Source: Limnoperna fortunei (lineage: Eukaryota; Mollusca; Bivalvia; Mytilida; Modiolidae). Taken from it: a stretch of 64,000 nucleotides of DNA. The stretch covers positions 40,094,067 through 40,158,066 of the forward strand of contig OX104120.1 in the NCBI GenBank assembly GCA_944474755.1. The letters are read 5' to 3'. Positions 21,480 to 32,798 of this stretch are shown one piece after another; position 1 is the first letter of the stretch, and every line of letters begins with the position of its first letter. A model generated the notes under the pieces. The model ran no database searches. It was not told the DNA's origin and saw only the letters and a program-made list of their open reading frames with translations. Both the position numbers and the translations under genes were made by a program.

Positions 21480-22610
21480 TGGAAAGATTCTAAGATAATA
21501 CTTTACTCTGATCCAACGGACTAATGTGCAAAAATAATTAGTAAGACTCTAACATCCATGAACAATAAGGTCACATTGATACAGACACTCTAGAATATCT
21601 ACAACCGGAAAATTCCAGAGCTGGTCGGTTTTATCTCCTCCTCAAAATCCATAAACAGAATAACTTCGGTAGACCTATAGTTTCGGCCAACGGACATCTT
21701 ACAAAGAAAATATCAGATTGACACTTTCTACTGCAGAAGTGGAAAAAAATGAAATGTGGATATTAAAAAGTTTAAAAGACCTGATAGACATCTTGAGGGC
21801 TGGATCTCCTTCCCATTGTAACAGTATGAAAACATTATTTTCGACACTCTATACGGCAATCCCTCATATGCAGCTCAAAACTAGGCTTAAAGATCTTATA
21901 AAACGCTGCTTTTCAAGAAAAACGGAAAGAGACGATATAAATACCTGTTAATTAGTCATGAAAGATTTTACTTCGTCCAAATGTGTCATGTGTTAGATTT
22001 TCTGATTGACATCATATCCGTCATGTTTGGAGGAAAACAGACTGTTGGTATTCCTATTCCAATGTGCTCCTCTCCTCGCCGACCTGTTTTTGTACTGTTT
22101 TGAGGCTGAGTTCCTAGATGGCCTGGTGAATAAGAAAGAAAAGGTACTGCCCAGACCTTTAATTTAACATGCCGCTATATTGATGATGTTTTGTCCCTCA
22201 AAAATGCTAAATTTGGTGACTATTTATCCTATCGAGCTTGAAATTAAATGCACCAATACACTAAGGTCACCCTCTTACTTAGACCTACTTCTAGAAAAAG
22301 ACTCGGGAAAACTACAAACTAGACTATACGACAAACGTGATGACTTCAACTTTCCAATTGTCAACTTACCATTCATCGACAGCAACATTCCAGCAGCTCC
22401 GGCTTATGGTGTGTACATTTCACAAGTTATCCGTTATTCTAGATCCTGCGATCGGTATTCTGATTTTCTAGATCGATCACTGCTGTTGACTGCTAAACTA
22501 CTCAAACAAAGGTTTGTTGCACCTAGGTTGATATTATCTCTCCAGAAGTTCTATGGTCGTCACCATGACTTAATTGATCGTTATGGGAAATCAGTGTCTT
22601 AAATACTATC
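21480..22610 (+). pseudogene. Reverse transcriptase pseudogene related to PLE RTs
   Basis: Broken by stops and frameshifts, but motifs appear in the proper order: GRFYLLLKIHK and GRPIVSANG (near 21622-21690; the LPKIHK...RPIVS signature is typical of PLE RTs), TLYTAIPHMQLKTRLKDLI, GIPIPMCSSLLADLFLYCFEA (from about 22046), catalytic YIDD (22175-22186), then SYLDLLLEKD, RLYDKRDDFNFPIV and AYGVYISQVIRYSRSC, ending in a stop near 22602. The thumb aligns position by position with that of PLE-A (FLD...LYxKxxD). No GIY-YIG domain follows. The first D-containing palm motif is damaged. This is the best-preserved member of the RT family whose ends sit in D1, D2 and D3. Downstream sequence to about 22880 probably is its 3' tail. 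Confidence 0.7.
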
Positions 22611-23012
22611 TGACATTTTCGCTGACTTATATGTAGTGATTCCTATTCCTGAATTTGTCTTTTCCCTAGACATGACAATGAGTAACTCGACGGGTGTCTA
22701 ATTGGAGACAGGCACTGCTTACTTGTCCGAAATTTCTGAGTGCACCCATGGTTTTTATTGGGTCCGGGTTACTCTCTTTCTGTTTTTTGTGTGTCTACAT
22801 CCGGATTTGTATCTGTCCCTTGACTTTTGACTCTTGTTGTTCGGTCAGTTTTCTTATCTATTTTTCTTATCTCTCACTATATACTTTTATTCCGGTTTAA
22901 CACTAGATATTGGAATGATTTAATCCTATCAGTATGAAACATTTAATGTTCCTATAAATTCAATGCAAAGTAACTAAACTGTTAAGAATTTTGAAATATG
23001 TGTTTAAACATA

Positions 23013-24520
23013 CACCTGGAAAAAAGTAAAGCACCCCTTAGTTTTTTCAGGTCATACATATTCGAATACCTTTGGACTTATATTGAACTGCCATTCGTTT
23101 TAATTTGTATAGAAAACAAAAATATGCATTATTGGGCACATCATTATTTTAACAAAAAACTCATTATTTTATTTACATATCATTTCATCAAATTATGGAC
23201 GGTCTTTGCTCTGTCACGTTGTCTGTAAAAAGTATTGTCACAGAAAGCTCCAAACTGTTATTTAATTGTCCAATCACACTTGAAAATGTCACATAAATAC
23301 CACATTGATAATAAGCCGTTGAAGGTACAATATAGGGTATATCCGTTAGCATGAATGACTACTGCATTCTTACGTCGCATTCTGCCAGTAAGGCATCTAA
23401 TTTGTTCAAGCGTTATCTGTCGCCGTTTCCGATGTAATTAAGATTCTAAATGTTGCCAGTTCTGTGGAGGAGGTACCAGAGCTTGTTATTGCCTACCCGA
23501 TTGATCACATAAATCCTCTATTGGGTTGAGATCTGGACTTCTTGCAGGCCACTGAAGAGTCGTCACAGCTTCGTTCTCCAGATATGCCCTTACTGCCCTG
23601 GATCGATGAGGTCTAGCGTTGTCATTCATGAAAACAGGTCTCGACTCTAACGGGTAGTGTTTAAGATTCATCCACACATCATAACTGAGCCCCGCCAAAA
23701 AGCACTGTTGGAACGATGTTTCTTGGCTTGTAACCTGTGTTTTTTTACCTCCAAACAAGGGTTCGCCCATCATTTACATGCGAGTAAAAATCGGCTGTCA
23801 TCTGACCAGTGTATTCGTCGCCAGGTTCTAAGGTTTAATTATGTCTTGCTCTGCACAAGGCCAACCTGTCCCTGCGATGGCGATCATCAAGCATTGGGCG
23901 TTTAATGACTCTCCTTGACCTCAATCCTGCAGCTTTAAGACGATTTCGTAGTGTTTAGCTGACAGATTACGACCAGGTAACCATTGTTGCTTGAGACAGG
24001 TGCTTGATGCAAACGGATTTAGCCTAACCAATCCACCAATGGTCCTATCTTCAAGTTGGGTTCTCACAGATGGTCAATCAGATGATCGAAAACGGTCTTT
24101 AACATCTGGCGTGGCAGCGTGTTTTCTGACCAAACGACTAATGACTGTATAATGATGGCCAAGCTGACGTCATATTGACTTGTAAGACATTCCAGTAGAA
24201 TGCATGCAAATGATTTGCTATGTCTGTGCTTTTGTTATCCGCCTCCTTGCCATGTTTACTTTAAATGATTTGGAAATTAGAAATTCGGGATTTAAATACC
24301 GATATGTTGCACAAAAAATGCACTTAAGATGTGATAAAGGGAGCAAGTTTCACGTGAACAAAAAAGCGCCTTAATTAAAAATTACACACATGAACGCTCA
24401 CATTCTTTTAATTATACATTAAAGAATTAATACTTACCAAAATCGTCAAAATTAAACTTTTATTACAATAAACGAAAAAAATTTAAAATATTCCGTAGTG
24501 CTTAACTTTTTTTCCAGTTG
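23013..24520 (-). mobile_element. Tc1-type DNA transposon copy
   Basis: The terminal inverted repeats start CACCTGGAAAAAAGTAAAGCAC (left) and, inverted on the right, CAACTGGAAAAAAAGTTAAGCAC. TA flanks both sides (23011-23012 and 24521-24522), the target duplication of the Tc1/mariner group. Length is 1,508 bp, near the usual 1.2-1.7 kb. The transposase inside is broken, so the copy is not autonomous. Confidence 0.85.
23460..24260 (-). pseudogene. Tc1-type transposase pseudogene
   Basis: On the minus strand an HTH-like region (SRLVRKHAATPDVKDRFR, around 24100-24150) is followed by frameshifted sequence and then an open piece (23773-23486). That piece carries the second catalytic Asp in FMNDNARPH and the third acidic residue in SPDLNPIE, with the expected 34-residue spacing class. 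The normal HLWDQLGR after it reads DLCDQSGR. Several stops and frameshifts separate the parts. The enzyme would cut and paste at TA sites, but this copy cannot. Confidence 0.8.
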
Positions 24521-24522
24521 TA

Positions 24523-27500
24523 TATTTTAGTATATATCTACATCAAAATTTCAGCCAATTACAGATAATATGTGTTACCAGAATGTATGTAGCCCAATTT
24601 TAATAGTTGTTAGAAAAGTTTAAAGGAAAGAGGTTTTGACACCTAACTGTTATATAGCGATGCTTAGATGGATACAATGGCAATTTTAGTATACAGCCGA
24701 GGTAGGTAAGACCCAATTTTCTCTCGATAGTTAATTTGCTAAAATAATGTAGCACTTACAAATACTTTCCAGGATTTTTAGATTTTGAAAGGCGTGTAAA
24801 TATAGTAACCAAGTGAACTATTAACACAGTACATAGATCAAAAGTAGTGTAATGGTATGCATTTAGTACAATGCTCATCAGCGAGAACAAAGATTTGCCT
24901 ATCGCATTTATGAGACAAAGATTGTACTACGTTAGGATTGTTGGAGAAATCTGTCGATTTATTGTTGTACATAAAAAGTTTAAGGTTTATAAAATGAAGA
25001 TGGTATCAACGATCTAATTGTCTCAAACAAATATATTCATAACTTGTTTCTAGAAAACACTTAACACAAAACTTAACTTGATGTTAACAATTTTATTCAA
25101 TGACATTTAGTAAATAGATCAGATTATGATTTTCTGAATAGTAAATAGTAAGTGAAATATAATAAATATATGAAAGATGATTTGTAGTAAAGGCGTGGGT
25201 AATGTATATTTATAAGTATTTAAGTTATCATGCGATTGTTACAAATATTCTAAATCTATAACAAAGACTTAAGCAAACCATGTGTACAATGAATACTATG
25301 TATCAGTGACATCAAATACCTACTTTGTGGAGTACCAATTACAAGGACATAATTTAAATTCCTCACAAAACTGGACTTGTAAAAGAACTCTACGAGCACT
25401 ACGAGCTATGTAATCACATCACATTTTCTTTATTAACAATCTTCAATCACAACGACCGCGTGCAAACATAATAAAGTTGTTGAGAAGTCAGTCTCTAAAG
25501 ATTATTTGGTTGACTTTTAACACGCTTGTTGTAAAAAGTGGGTTTAGCTTATCTATATTCTATAAAGTTTTGTTTTTGACTGAAATTCCAGTTCAAAGGA
25601 ATTTGATCATATGCGGATACTAAATCCAATTTATTTAAAATGTGTTAAATGACACTCCTCGGTTACAATTGAAGATTTAAAATATAAAATCAAAACTACT
25701 TGTTTTCTATAGACTAATCTGGCTTCACCAGTTATTTCTATAGTTTTTCATACATAACCCATTAACTATAGATAATAAAGGCATGGCGTCTTCACAAAAG
25801 ACCCTCATGACAATTAACCTTGAAAATGTACACAGGTCAAGGTAGCGTAACAGTTTCGATATTTGTTATTTTCATATATATTGAAATAACTTTCTTCCTT
25901 AAATGTTCTATTAAAAATTATGTGTAAATTAAGATATAAAGATCTTGAAGAAATCAAGAGTTATCTCTCTTAGAATGCCTTAAGTCATCTTTTAATGTTT
26001 ATAATGTTTGAATTAAACTACGGTCATCAAACATGCTGCGTCTAAAGCTTTGACCTTTTGTTATTTTTGAAGATATTGAAATTATTTTTCTTCCTAAAAT
26101 ATTTCATTAATAATTTTGAGTAAATTTATACATGTTAACGACATTTGTTAAGAGTTATCTCTCTTACAGAATGCAAATCTTTATCAAAGAATACAAAACA
26201 TAAAAAAAGTTTTAATCCTATGAAATTGTAACGTTTATAATGTTTGAATTTTCTAAAGGTAAAAATCATGCCTTGTGCTAAGTTGTGACCGTTTTTAAGA
26301 TATTCTTAATGAAATATACGTGTTATTTATAATATAGTAACCTGTACTAAAGTCACACCAACGGGAGTTAATTTTTTGCTTGCATTTTTTTCTTATTCCA
26401 TATTGTACCATCTTATTACAAAAGTCCAGTAGAAAAATTATCTACTATAACCTGTCCATATTTAACACTATGCCTCTCTTGCTAACTTAGCAAAAATCGT
26501 CCTCCACTTTTGCTACGGGAATTTTACATTGTAAGTCAGCCATTTTTGTTTCGAAAGAGATCTAATATTGTTTGCAAATATTCGTATGCTTTCGTGACGT
26601 TCAATGATATTCGGACAATCCGCGAGATTTTTCCTGCGTCAACCGCAAACAAAAATTCCTGAATGGTTTCGAATACACAAATCTACTGCACCTAGGTTAC
26701 ACATCCGTTCTAATTTAGTCAAAATTTACTACGGAGAAACGCACTATCAAAATAAAAAAAAACGCTGCATTTCAAAACGCTGAATTATTTGAGTAAAACA
26801 TTATTGATTTTAAAATGTATTGTTTTGAATTTACAACAGGAGCATAAACTCGACCATACGCAATAAGCAGTTTTAATTTGTCAGGCAAAAAACCGCTGAA
26901 TTTTACTATAGATATGTCGTGACGAACTTTATAAACATTTTATATGAGTTATCTTTCTTTTAATGCCTATACCTAACAAATAATGCAAATAGTTGAAAAA
27001 ATAGTATGATTTGCAAAGGCATAACTTGTCAACATGTTAGGCATTCCTCATGGTAAAAAATGAAATATTAAGATATTGAAAATAATTTTTTGTTTGACTT
27101 TCCTCGTGATAAAAATATTCTTGTCCTAATTTTTGATCCCGGCTTTCTCAAAGATCTTGAAATAAGTTTTCTACCCCAAAAATCTTTATTAGTAAATACG
27201 AGTAAATTAAGACAAGTTTTAACAACATTTATAGAAGTTATCTCTCTTAGAATGTTAAAATATATCAAATAATACTGAAATGGACGGTATACATGGTCAA
27301 ATGATGAACAGTATATGGAGTAAATGGCTATCTGTTACTTGATTGGGTGGTTCACCAAATCTATCTATATCTTTGTCATTTTATTGGTTTACGCCAGGAT
27401 TGCACTAGTATGTGTACTAAAATTTCGATATATTCTAAGGTTGAAGGGTTTGTAATCAGTATTTTTGTTACGTTCCACATATTGACTTCTATTTCATTTA

Positions 27501-28190
27501 GTGCATTGGTCAGTGAACAATTGAAAGGTAAAGCTTGCACCAAAATCTGCCTACTTTTAGAGCTGTTTGGGAAAAAACTGATATTTTCTGTATCATTATT
27601 TTGATATTGATGCAAATAGAATAACACATATTTTTACTGCTCATTTTGAACATTTGTTCAAGGAATCAATTTTTGTTTATTATTTTTTTTAAAAACCACG
27701 TGTGAAGTGAGGAGTTATTTATTAAATCTCTCAAGCACCATTGGTTAATAGTTTAGCTTAAACAATGTTCTTAAAAGGTACATTGCTTACCTATCCAACA
27801 TATAAATTACAAACAACAAATACTTAAATAATACCCTTAAAGTTTTGAAATGCAGCTAAGAGAAGTTTAGAAAAGCTTAACTTGTTTTTTTACCTTCCTC
27901 GGGATTAATAAACATGTCATAAATGTGACCTCTGTTAAGTATTAAGATATTCAAATGAAGCAAAGACATGTTGCAATATGTTTTAATAAGTTTTAATGTT
28001 GTAACATACGACAACATTTTAATTAATATGGAAAGACCCTCAATTGTTACACAGAACAGTTGATCTTTAATTATTATAATTATTATTTAACTTTAGACAT
28101 GTAGCAACAAGTTTTAATGAAAGGTATTCCTCCTGTTAGTGGAAACACCTATAGATATTGTAAGGTCTTCCCATTTTTCAGTCGAAATAC
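24523..28190. other. Gene-free AT-rich region with old, diverged repeats
   Basis: No convincing exon was found. Around 25860-26000, 26060-26230, 26920-26950 and 27060-27250 the phrase GAGTTATCTCTCTTAGAATG (or close variants) recurs with surrounding AT-rich sequence, suggesting three to four decayed copies of one repeat about 200-230 bp long. ACAGGTCAAGGT at 25834 resembles the Helentron-type core motif. Open frames at 27068-27627 are antisense pairs with no protein-like features. Confidence 0.5.
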
Positions 28191-29435
28191 TTGTTGCCGC
28201 CGGGTTCGTTCAGGGTAGAAATGAAAACAATCTAATTAGCTTTATTGAATACAAAGAATCATATTTAGAATTATAAATCTTGGAAAACATACAACAATTA
28301 ATTAAAATGAAATGAAAATTAAGTTCATGAAAAACTCAATATAAAGATTCCAATATATTTATCCATGAAATTTCAATAACTTGTACTTAAAGTACTTAGC
28401 TAAATGTCTATACATCAAATATAAAAACGCGTTCAATTACTTTTACAAAAATACTTAACTAATACAAAATTAATAGTTTCAAACTCTCATACAATAACTG
28501 ACAAAAATTGTAATAAAATATACCATACCATCAGTGTGACAAGACTACATAATTAAAATATAAAATGAAACTCAGTGGATAGTTTTATGGTAAATCTACA
28601 AATGAAAACTCTATTTTTTACAAAAATGCAGTACTAGATTTCCATAATCAAAAACCACTGAACCAAATTTATCAAAAATAACTTTAATATGAATATAAAA
28701 CTCTTAAATCAGAAACTGAACTTACAAACATATTTTAAAAAATGAACTACGAAATATGAAATGAAAAAGTGAACTTTATTATCCATCATGAAAAATGAAA
28801 GATTTCAAAAACTTCTAACATAATAACTCCTTACAATTAAAGGAAAAATAAAGATCCATTATAAATGGTAAATCCAGCAAGTTAACAGTTGAACGTCAAC
28901 TTTGTGTCCGATATAAAACAAAAATACTTATCACTTTATACTCTAATATAAAAACCAGTTTGACAAGAATACTTCAAAAGACTCTTAAGGAAGAAACCCA
29001 TTTATGGAGATTTAAGACAAAAACTTAATCATATGCAAATGAAAACGAAAGAATGATTTAATAAGGACAATGGGATGATATGCACAATACCACTGGACTG
29101 GCACATAAATCTGCTCACATGTGCAACAAAGCATATAATAATTAGTTTCTAACATGAAAATCAATATAAAACATCAAACAATCATATCATCAAATACAAA
29201 CATATGTATCCTGAAATATAAATATACATGTAATAAATATCAGAATATCAAGCTGAAAAATATGTATAGATAATATGCATATCAACTGCAATGCACTTGT
29301 AATAGACAATAATGCAATGAGCAAAGACAGATAACTCTAACTCAACTATGATACTATACAGACAGAATACTCTGAATATAAACACAATGAAATAAGAAAT
29401 AAAACACAAAGATCACAATCTATGCCGGCCGCACA
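28190..29435 (-). mobile_element. Putative LTR of a Ty3/gypsy-type element
   Basis: On the minus strand a polypurine tract, AGCAGGGGGGAC, is followed directly by TGTGCGGCCGGCATAGATTG, as expected for a PPT and LTR start (29435). The body down to about 28190 is T-rich on that strand and non-coding. A second, shorter version of the start (GCCGGCATAGATTGTGATCTTTG) occurs near 30228, consistent with a partial upstream LTR. The far end (TGTTGCCGCCGGG on the plus strand at 28191) is uncertain. Confidence 0.5.
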
Positions 29436-29440
29436 GTCCC

Positions 29441-29952
29441 CCCTGCTGGGAAAAGGTATCTCCGGCATTTATTTATTATCATGAGAACTTGTACTGTCAT
29501 CTCCCAAGAATCTGGTTGCACAGTTTGTGATAACACATACTCATTGACGTGAAGACCGATTTGGAACTACTGGTGGTACGTTTGTTCCGTCATTAGCATT
29601 ACCTTCAGAATTATCCTGAACTATTGGAACATCCACAGTTCCAACATTCTGAGTTATATACGGACCAGTAACTGACTCGCTCTCATCCAAATCTGGTTGC
29701 TGGGGAAATAAATACGGTTCCTGACCAAAACAGGAGGTAATACTAATGATCGACGTACAGGGACATACTCATCATCATCACTGTCATCTACGTTAGAGTT
29801 GTAAACTTTGTCTCACTGTGTTTCTTTTGCGGTGAGATGGCTTTGATGTTTTTCCATCGGAGCACCATCCTCTGCTTCATGCAACGTCCCAGTTAGATGA
29901 AGTAGATTCTTGTGTAACACTCGTTTCTTACCTTGCTTGTTCTACCATTATA
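29441..29952 (-). pseudogene. Ty3/gypsy-type integrase C-terminus remnant
   Basis: Minus strand: DHVLVKIVAYNGR, then after a frameshift GKKRVLHKNLLHLTGTLHEA, resembling the end of gypsy integrases (VxVK...RxLHRNLLLP). The reading decays into stops and reaches the polypurine tract at 29436-29447. All of gag, protease, RT, RNase H and the integrase core are missing between the two LTR-like pieces, so the copy has a large internal deletion. Confidence 0.5.
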
Positions 29953-29984
29953 AGCTACTATTTTAACTAAAACATGATCTGAAA

Positions 29985-30228
29985 TATAAAATATATAGAT
30001 TGAAGGCCTATCCGCTGCAATTCACATCAACCTATAATAGACAATAATATAATGAGCAAGGAAAGATAACTCTAACCTATGCGACTATACACTATACAGA
30101 TTGTATACTCACCAACTATTAAGAAGCTACAATAAATCTATAAATATGAAAAAATATCAAACAAGACAAAATATATAAACACGATGACATCAGAAATAAA
30201 AAAACGCAAAGATCACAATCTATGCCGG
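29985..30228 (-). repeat. Second LTR-like piece
   Basis: TATAATAGACAATAATATAATGAGCAAGG ... AAAGATCACAATCTATGCCGGC parallels 29305-29430 with small gaps, in the same orientation. It is consistent with the upstream LTR of the element at 28190-29952. Confidence 0.55.
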
Positions 30229-31570
30229 CTAGTCATTGTTCTGATTATTATTATTCTTTTCTGCCTTCTTCTGATAACTTGCTTTGGTGTCTGGTTTTTT
30301 TACTTCGTGACATGTCGCTTTCATATTTTGTACTTAATATCGTTTACCCATTGTACAGTTCTCCCAGACTGGACTCAACCGTTTCCTTTATGGCGTAATC
30401 TCCCCTTTTAATATTTGGTATGGCTACTCCTCTTTAACCATAAAAGATAATGACGCGAAACCTTTACAATCAAGTGTTATATATCATTGCCCAACTTTTT
30501 GATGTCTATATTGAACCGATCTGACAATATCTTATGGGAGTTATCTACCATTAATGAAATATAATAAGTGACAATAAATAAATCGCAAGAACAAGAAGAG
30601 ATAAAGACCTGGGGACTTCACCGTAAACCCTCAAGGTTACATTGAAGGTCAAGGTCACATTCTAGATTTTGACGTTTGCTTCTCATCGCTACTCCTCCGA
30701 ACCCGAAAAGATAAATAGTTATTTAGGTAAGAATGCTCGACTTATTTAAAAGGCAACTGCCCCAAACCAGACACTTGATTATTAGCTTTTCACACATAAC
30801 TTATTATCTGTTGATAGTAGAGGCATGGGGTCTTCAAAATAGATCCTGGTGAAAATGGACACAAAGTCAAAGGTCAAGGTCACGTTCTAGGTGTTGCAAT
30901 TTTCTTGTCATTGTTAGTTCTTTCAAACCATAAGAGATTAAAATAAAGTTATAGCATGGAAAAATGTGCCCATGTATAAGCGTATCTTTGTTATATTTAG
31001 AGGATGGAATCGAGCACACCATTGTGCCCAGTGGTGGCCATTTTTAATTTTGTTTGGGCATAAAACATAATTTTATAGAATTCTATTTGATGAATATTTT
31101 TTTCTATATTGTCCCGTGTTAAACTTAGTACTGCGGTGGCGGCCATTTTGAATTTCGGACCGATATAAAAAAAACTTTATAGAGAACATTCTAAATTACA
31201 TTGCTGATACGTTTTTTTTCATTGGTTCACTGGCCTTAGAGAAGTCCTGGTTGGGAATTTTTTTTTAGTTTTCCTATCAGAATAAAAAAAACCACAAATT
31301 TGGCAAAGGGCAATCAAATATCGATTGTTATCAAGTTTTGTTTCAATTTGTCCAGTGGTTTCAGAGAAGAAGAGTGAAGGTATGCGTTTTCAGACATCGC
31401 GGATGACGACAGACGAAACGTAACCATTAGAATCAGGTATGCTAAACATGAAAATAAAGAAAACTTAATCAAAGATAGTGCTGTTCTGTTGGATTGTAAA
31501 TACGTTCTGTTACTCATTAAGACAGATGTTGTCAAGCACAACTCGTCGTGGCCTAACTGATAAATAATAC
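30229..31570. other. Gene-free stretch with old Helentron-like fragments on both strands
   Basis: Plus strand: AAGGTCAAGGTCACATTCTAG (30640) and AAAGGTCAAGGTCACGTTCTAG (30872) lie about 232 bp apart in similar contexts. Minus strand, 31440-31330: GTCTGTCGTCATCCGCG then CTTCTCTGAAACCACTGGACAAATT resembles the start of the family-3 element at 52740-52900. No exon found. Confidence 0.5.
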
Positions 31571-31744
31571 GCATTCAAATCAATTCTTCATATTCAAATT
31601 TCTGTAGCCTAGAAGTTGCTTCTGGATTTCTTCTTATTACCATATTTAAATTAAATTCAATCAAACATTTGCAACATTTGTGGTTTCAGAAAATATTAAT
31701 AGGTTATAATACAGTAATGGCGATATTGTGCTAGTCAGTATTGT

Positions 31745-32070
31745 ACTAAAAACTAGTATTGGACTCGACAACACAAACAGCTTCATCTACATTTTTAGAC
31801 TTTCACCTCGAATATGACACAAACGGTCATCTTAGCACAAGAATTTACGACAAACAAAAGGATTTTAATTTCAAAATTATAAATTTTCCTAACTTATGCA
31901 GCAATATTCCTGCTTCTCCTGCATACTGTGTCTATATTATCAGGTAGGCAAGAGCTTGCAGTGAGTATACTGATATTTGCAAACGTCACCATTTTAATCG
32001 GGATAAACTTATAAACCAAGGCTACAAGAAAAAAACATTCCTCCAGGATTTAATAAGTTTAACTATATAT
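31745..32070 (+). pseudogene. PLE-like RT C-terminal remnant (D3 copy)
   Basis: The frame gives SSTFLDFHLEYDTNGHLSTR, IYDKQKDFNFKIINFPNLCS and NIPASPAYCVYI, then breaks; ARACSEYTDIC and KLINQGYKKK can be followed in other frames. It has more N-terminal sequence than the D1 and D2 copies, and is homologous to 22260-22560 of the RT pseudogene. Confidence 0.6.
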
Positions 32071-32798
32071 ACCAAAAACAAAATACAGTAGTGGAAGCCG
32101 GAGGTTTGTCATGTCATAAAACATGGTTTAACTATTTCTTTTGAAATGCCTGTACCAAGTAGGGACTATTGCTGTAGTTGCTATATTTTTTGGTTCTTGC
32201 CGGTTATAGGTTTTTGACTGCTTGTTTTAGATGAAAAGAACAAAAACAAAGAACAGGTTATTGCCTCTGACATGACGATGATTTTCTTTTCTTTTTCTTT
32301 TCCATCCTATGATGGAAAATATTTTCAAGCCAATCAAAAGTCAGTATTCTCCTAAATTTATTTATTTTCTGCATACATGTGTTATTGATCTACTTAAATT
32401 ATTGTCTTTAACATTTAACAAATAAAACGAACTGAATTGCATTTTACTGTAAAAAAAAATCTAAAGATTTGAGAACTGAGTTGCTTGTTTTAAGCTGGGA
32501 CTAATATGATCGATTTATTAGTTCTTGTTTTGAGTAACTGACAATCCGTACCATTTTTTGCCTTCAAATTACCTCCCATACAAGGGGCAATAGTATACGT
32601 GCAAACATTGATACCAGCCGGCCTGCTTTTGTTTATCTTTAATTTCTTTTATCCGACTAGGTAATATAAAAAACATTTAAGAATAAATAAATCAACTATG
32701 TTAAAATTGATTTAATGAGATTATCTATTGTTTTGCAGCACACTGAAATATTTTTTTAATATTTTTACAAAATGTCTGTTATTTCGTTCTTGTATTTT

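Noticed and set aside
27068..27627. Paired frames on both strands with membrane-like composition
   Set aside because: AT-rich antisense pairs without splice sites or recognisable motifs, in an area of old repeats.
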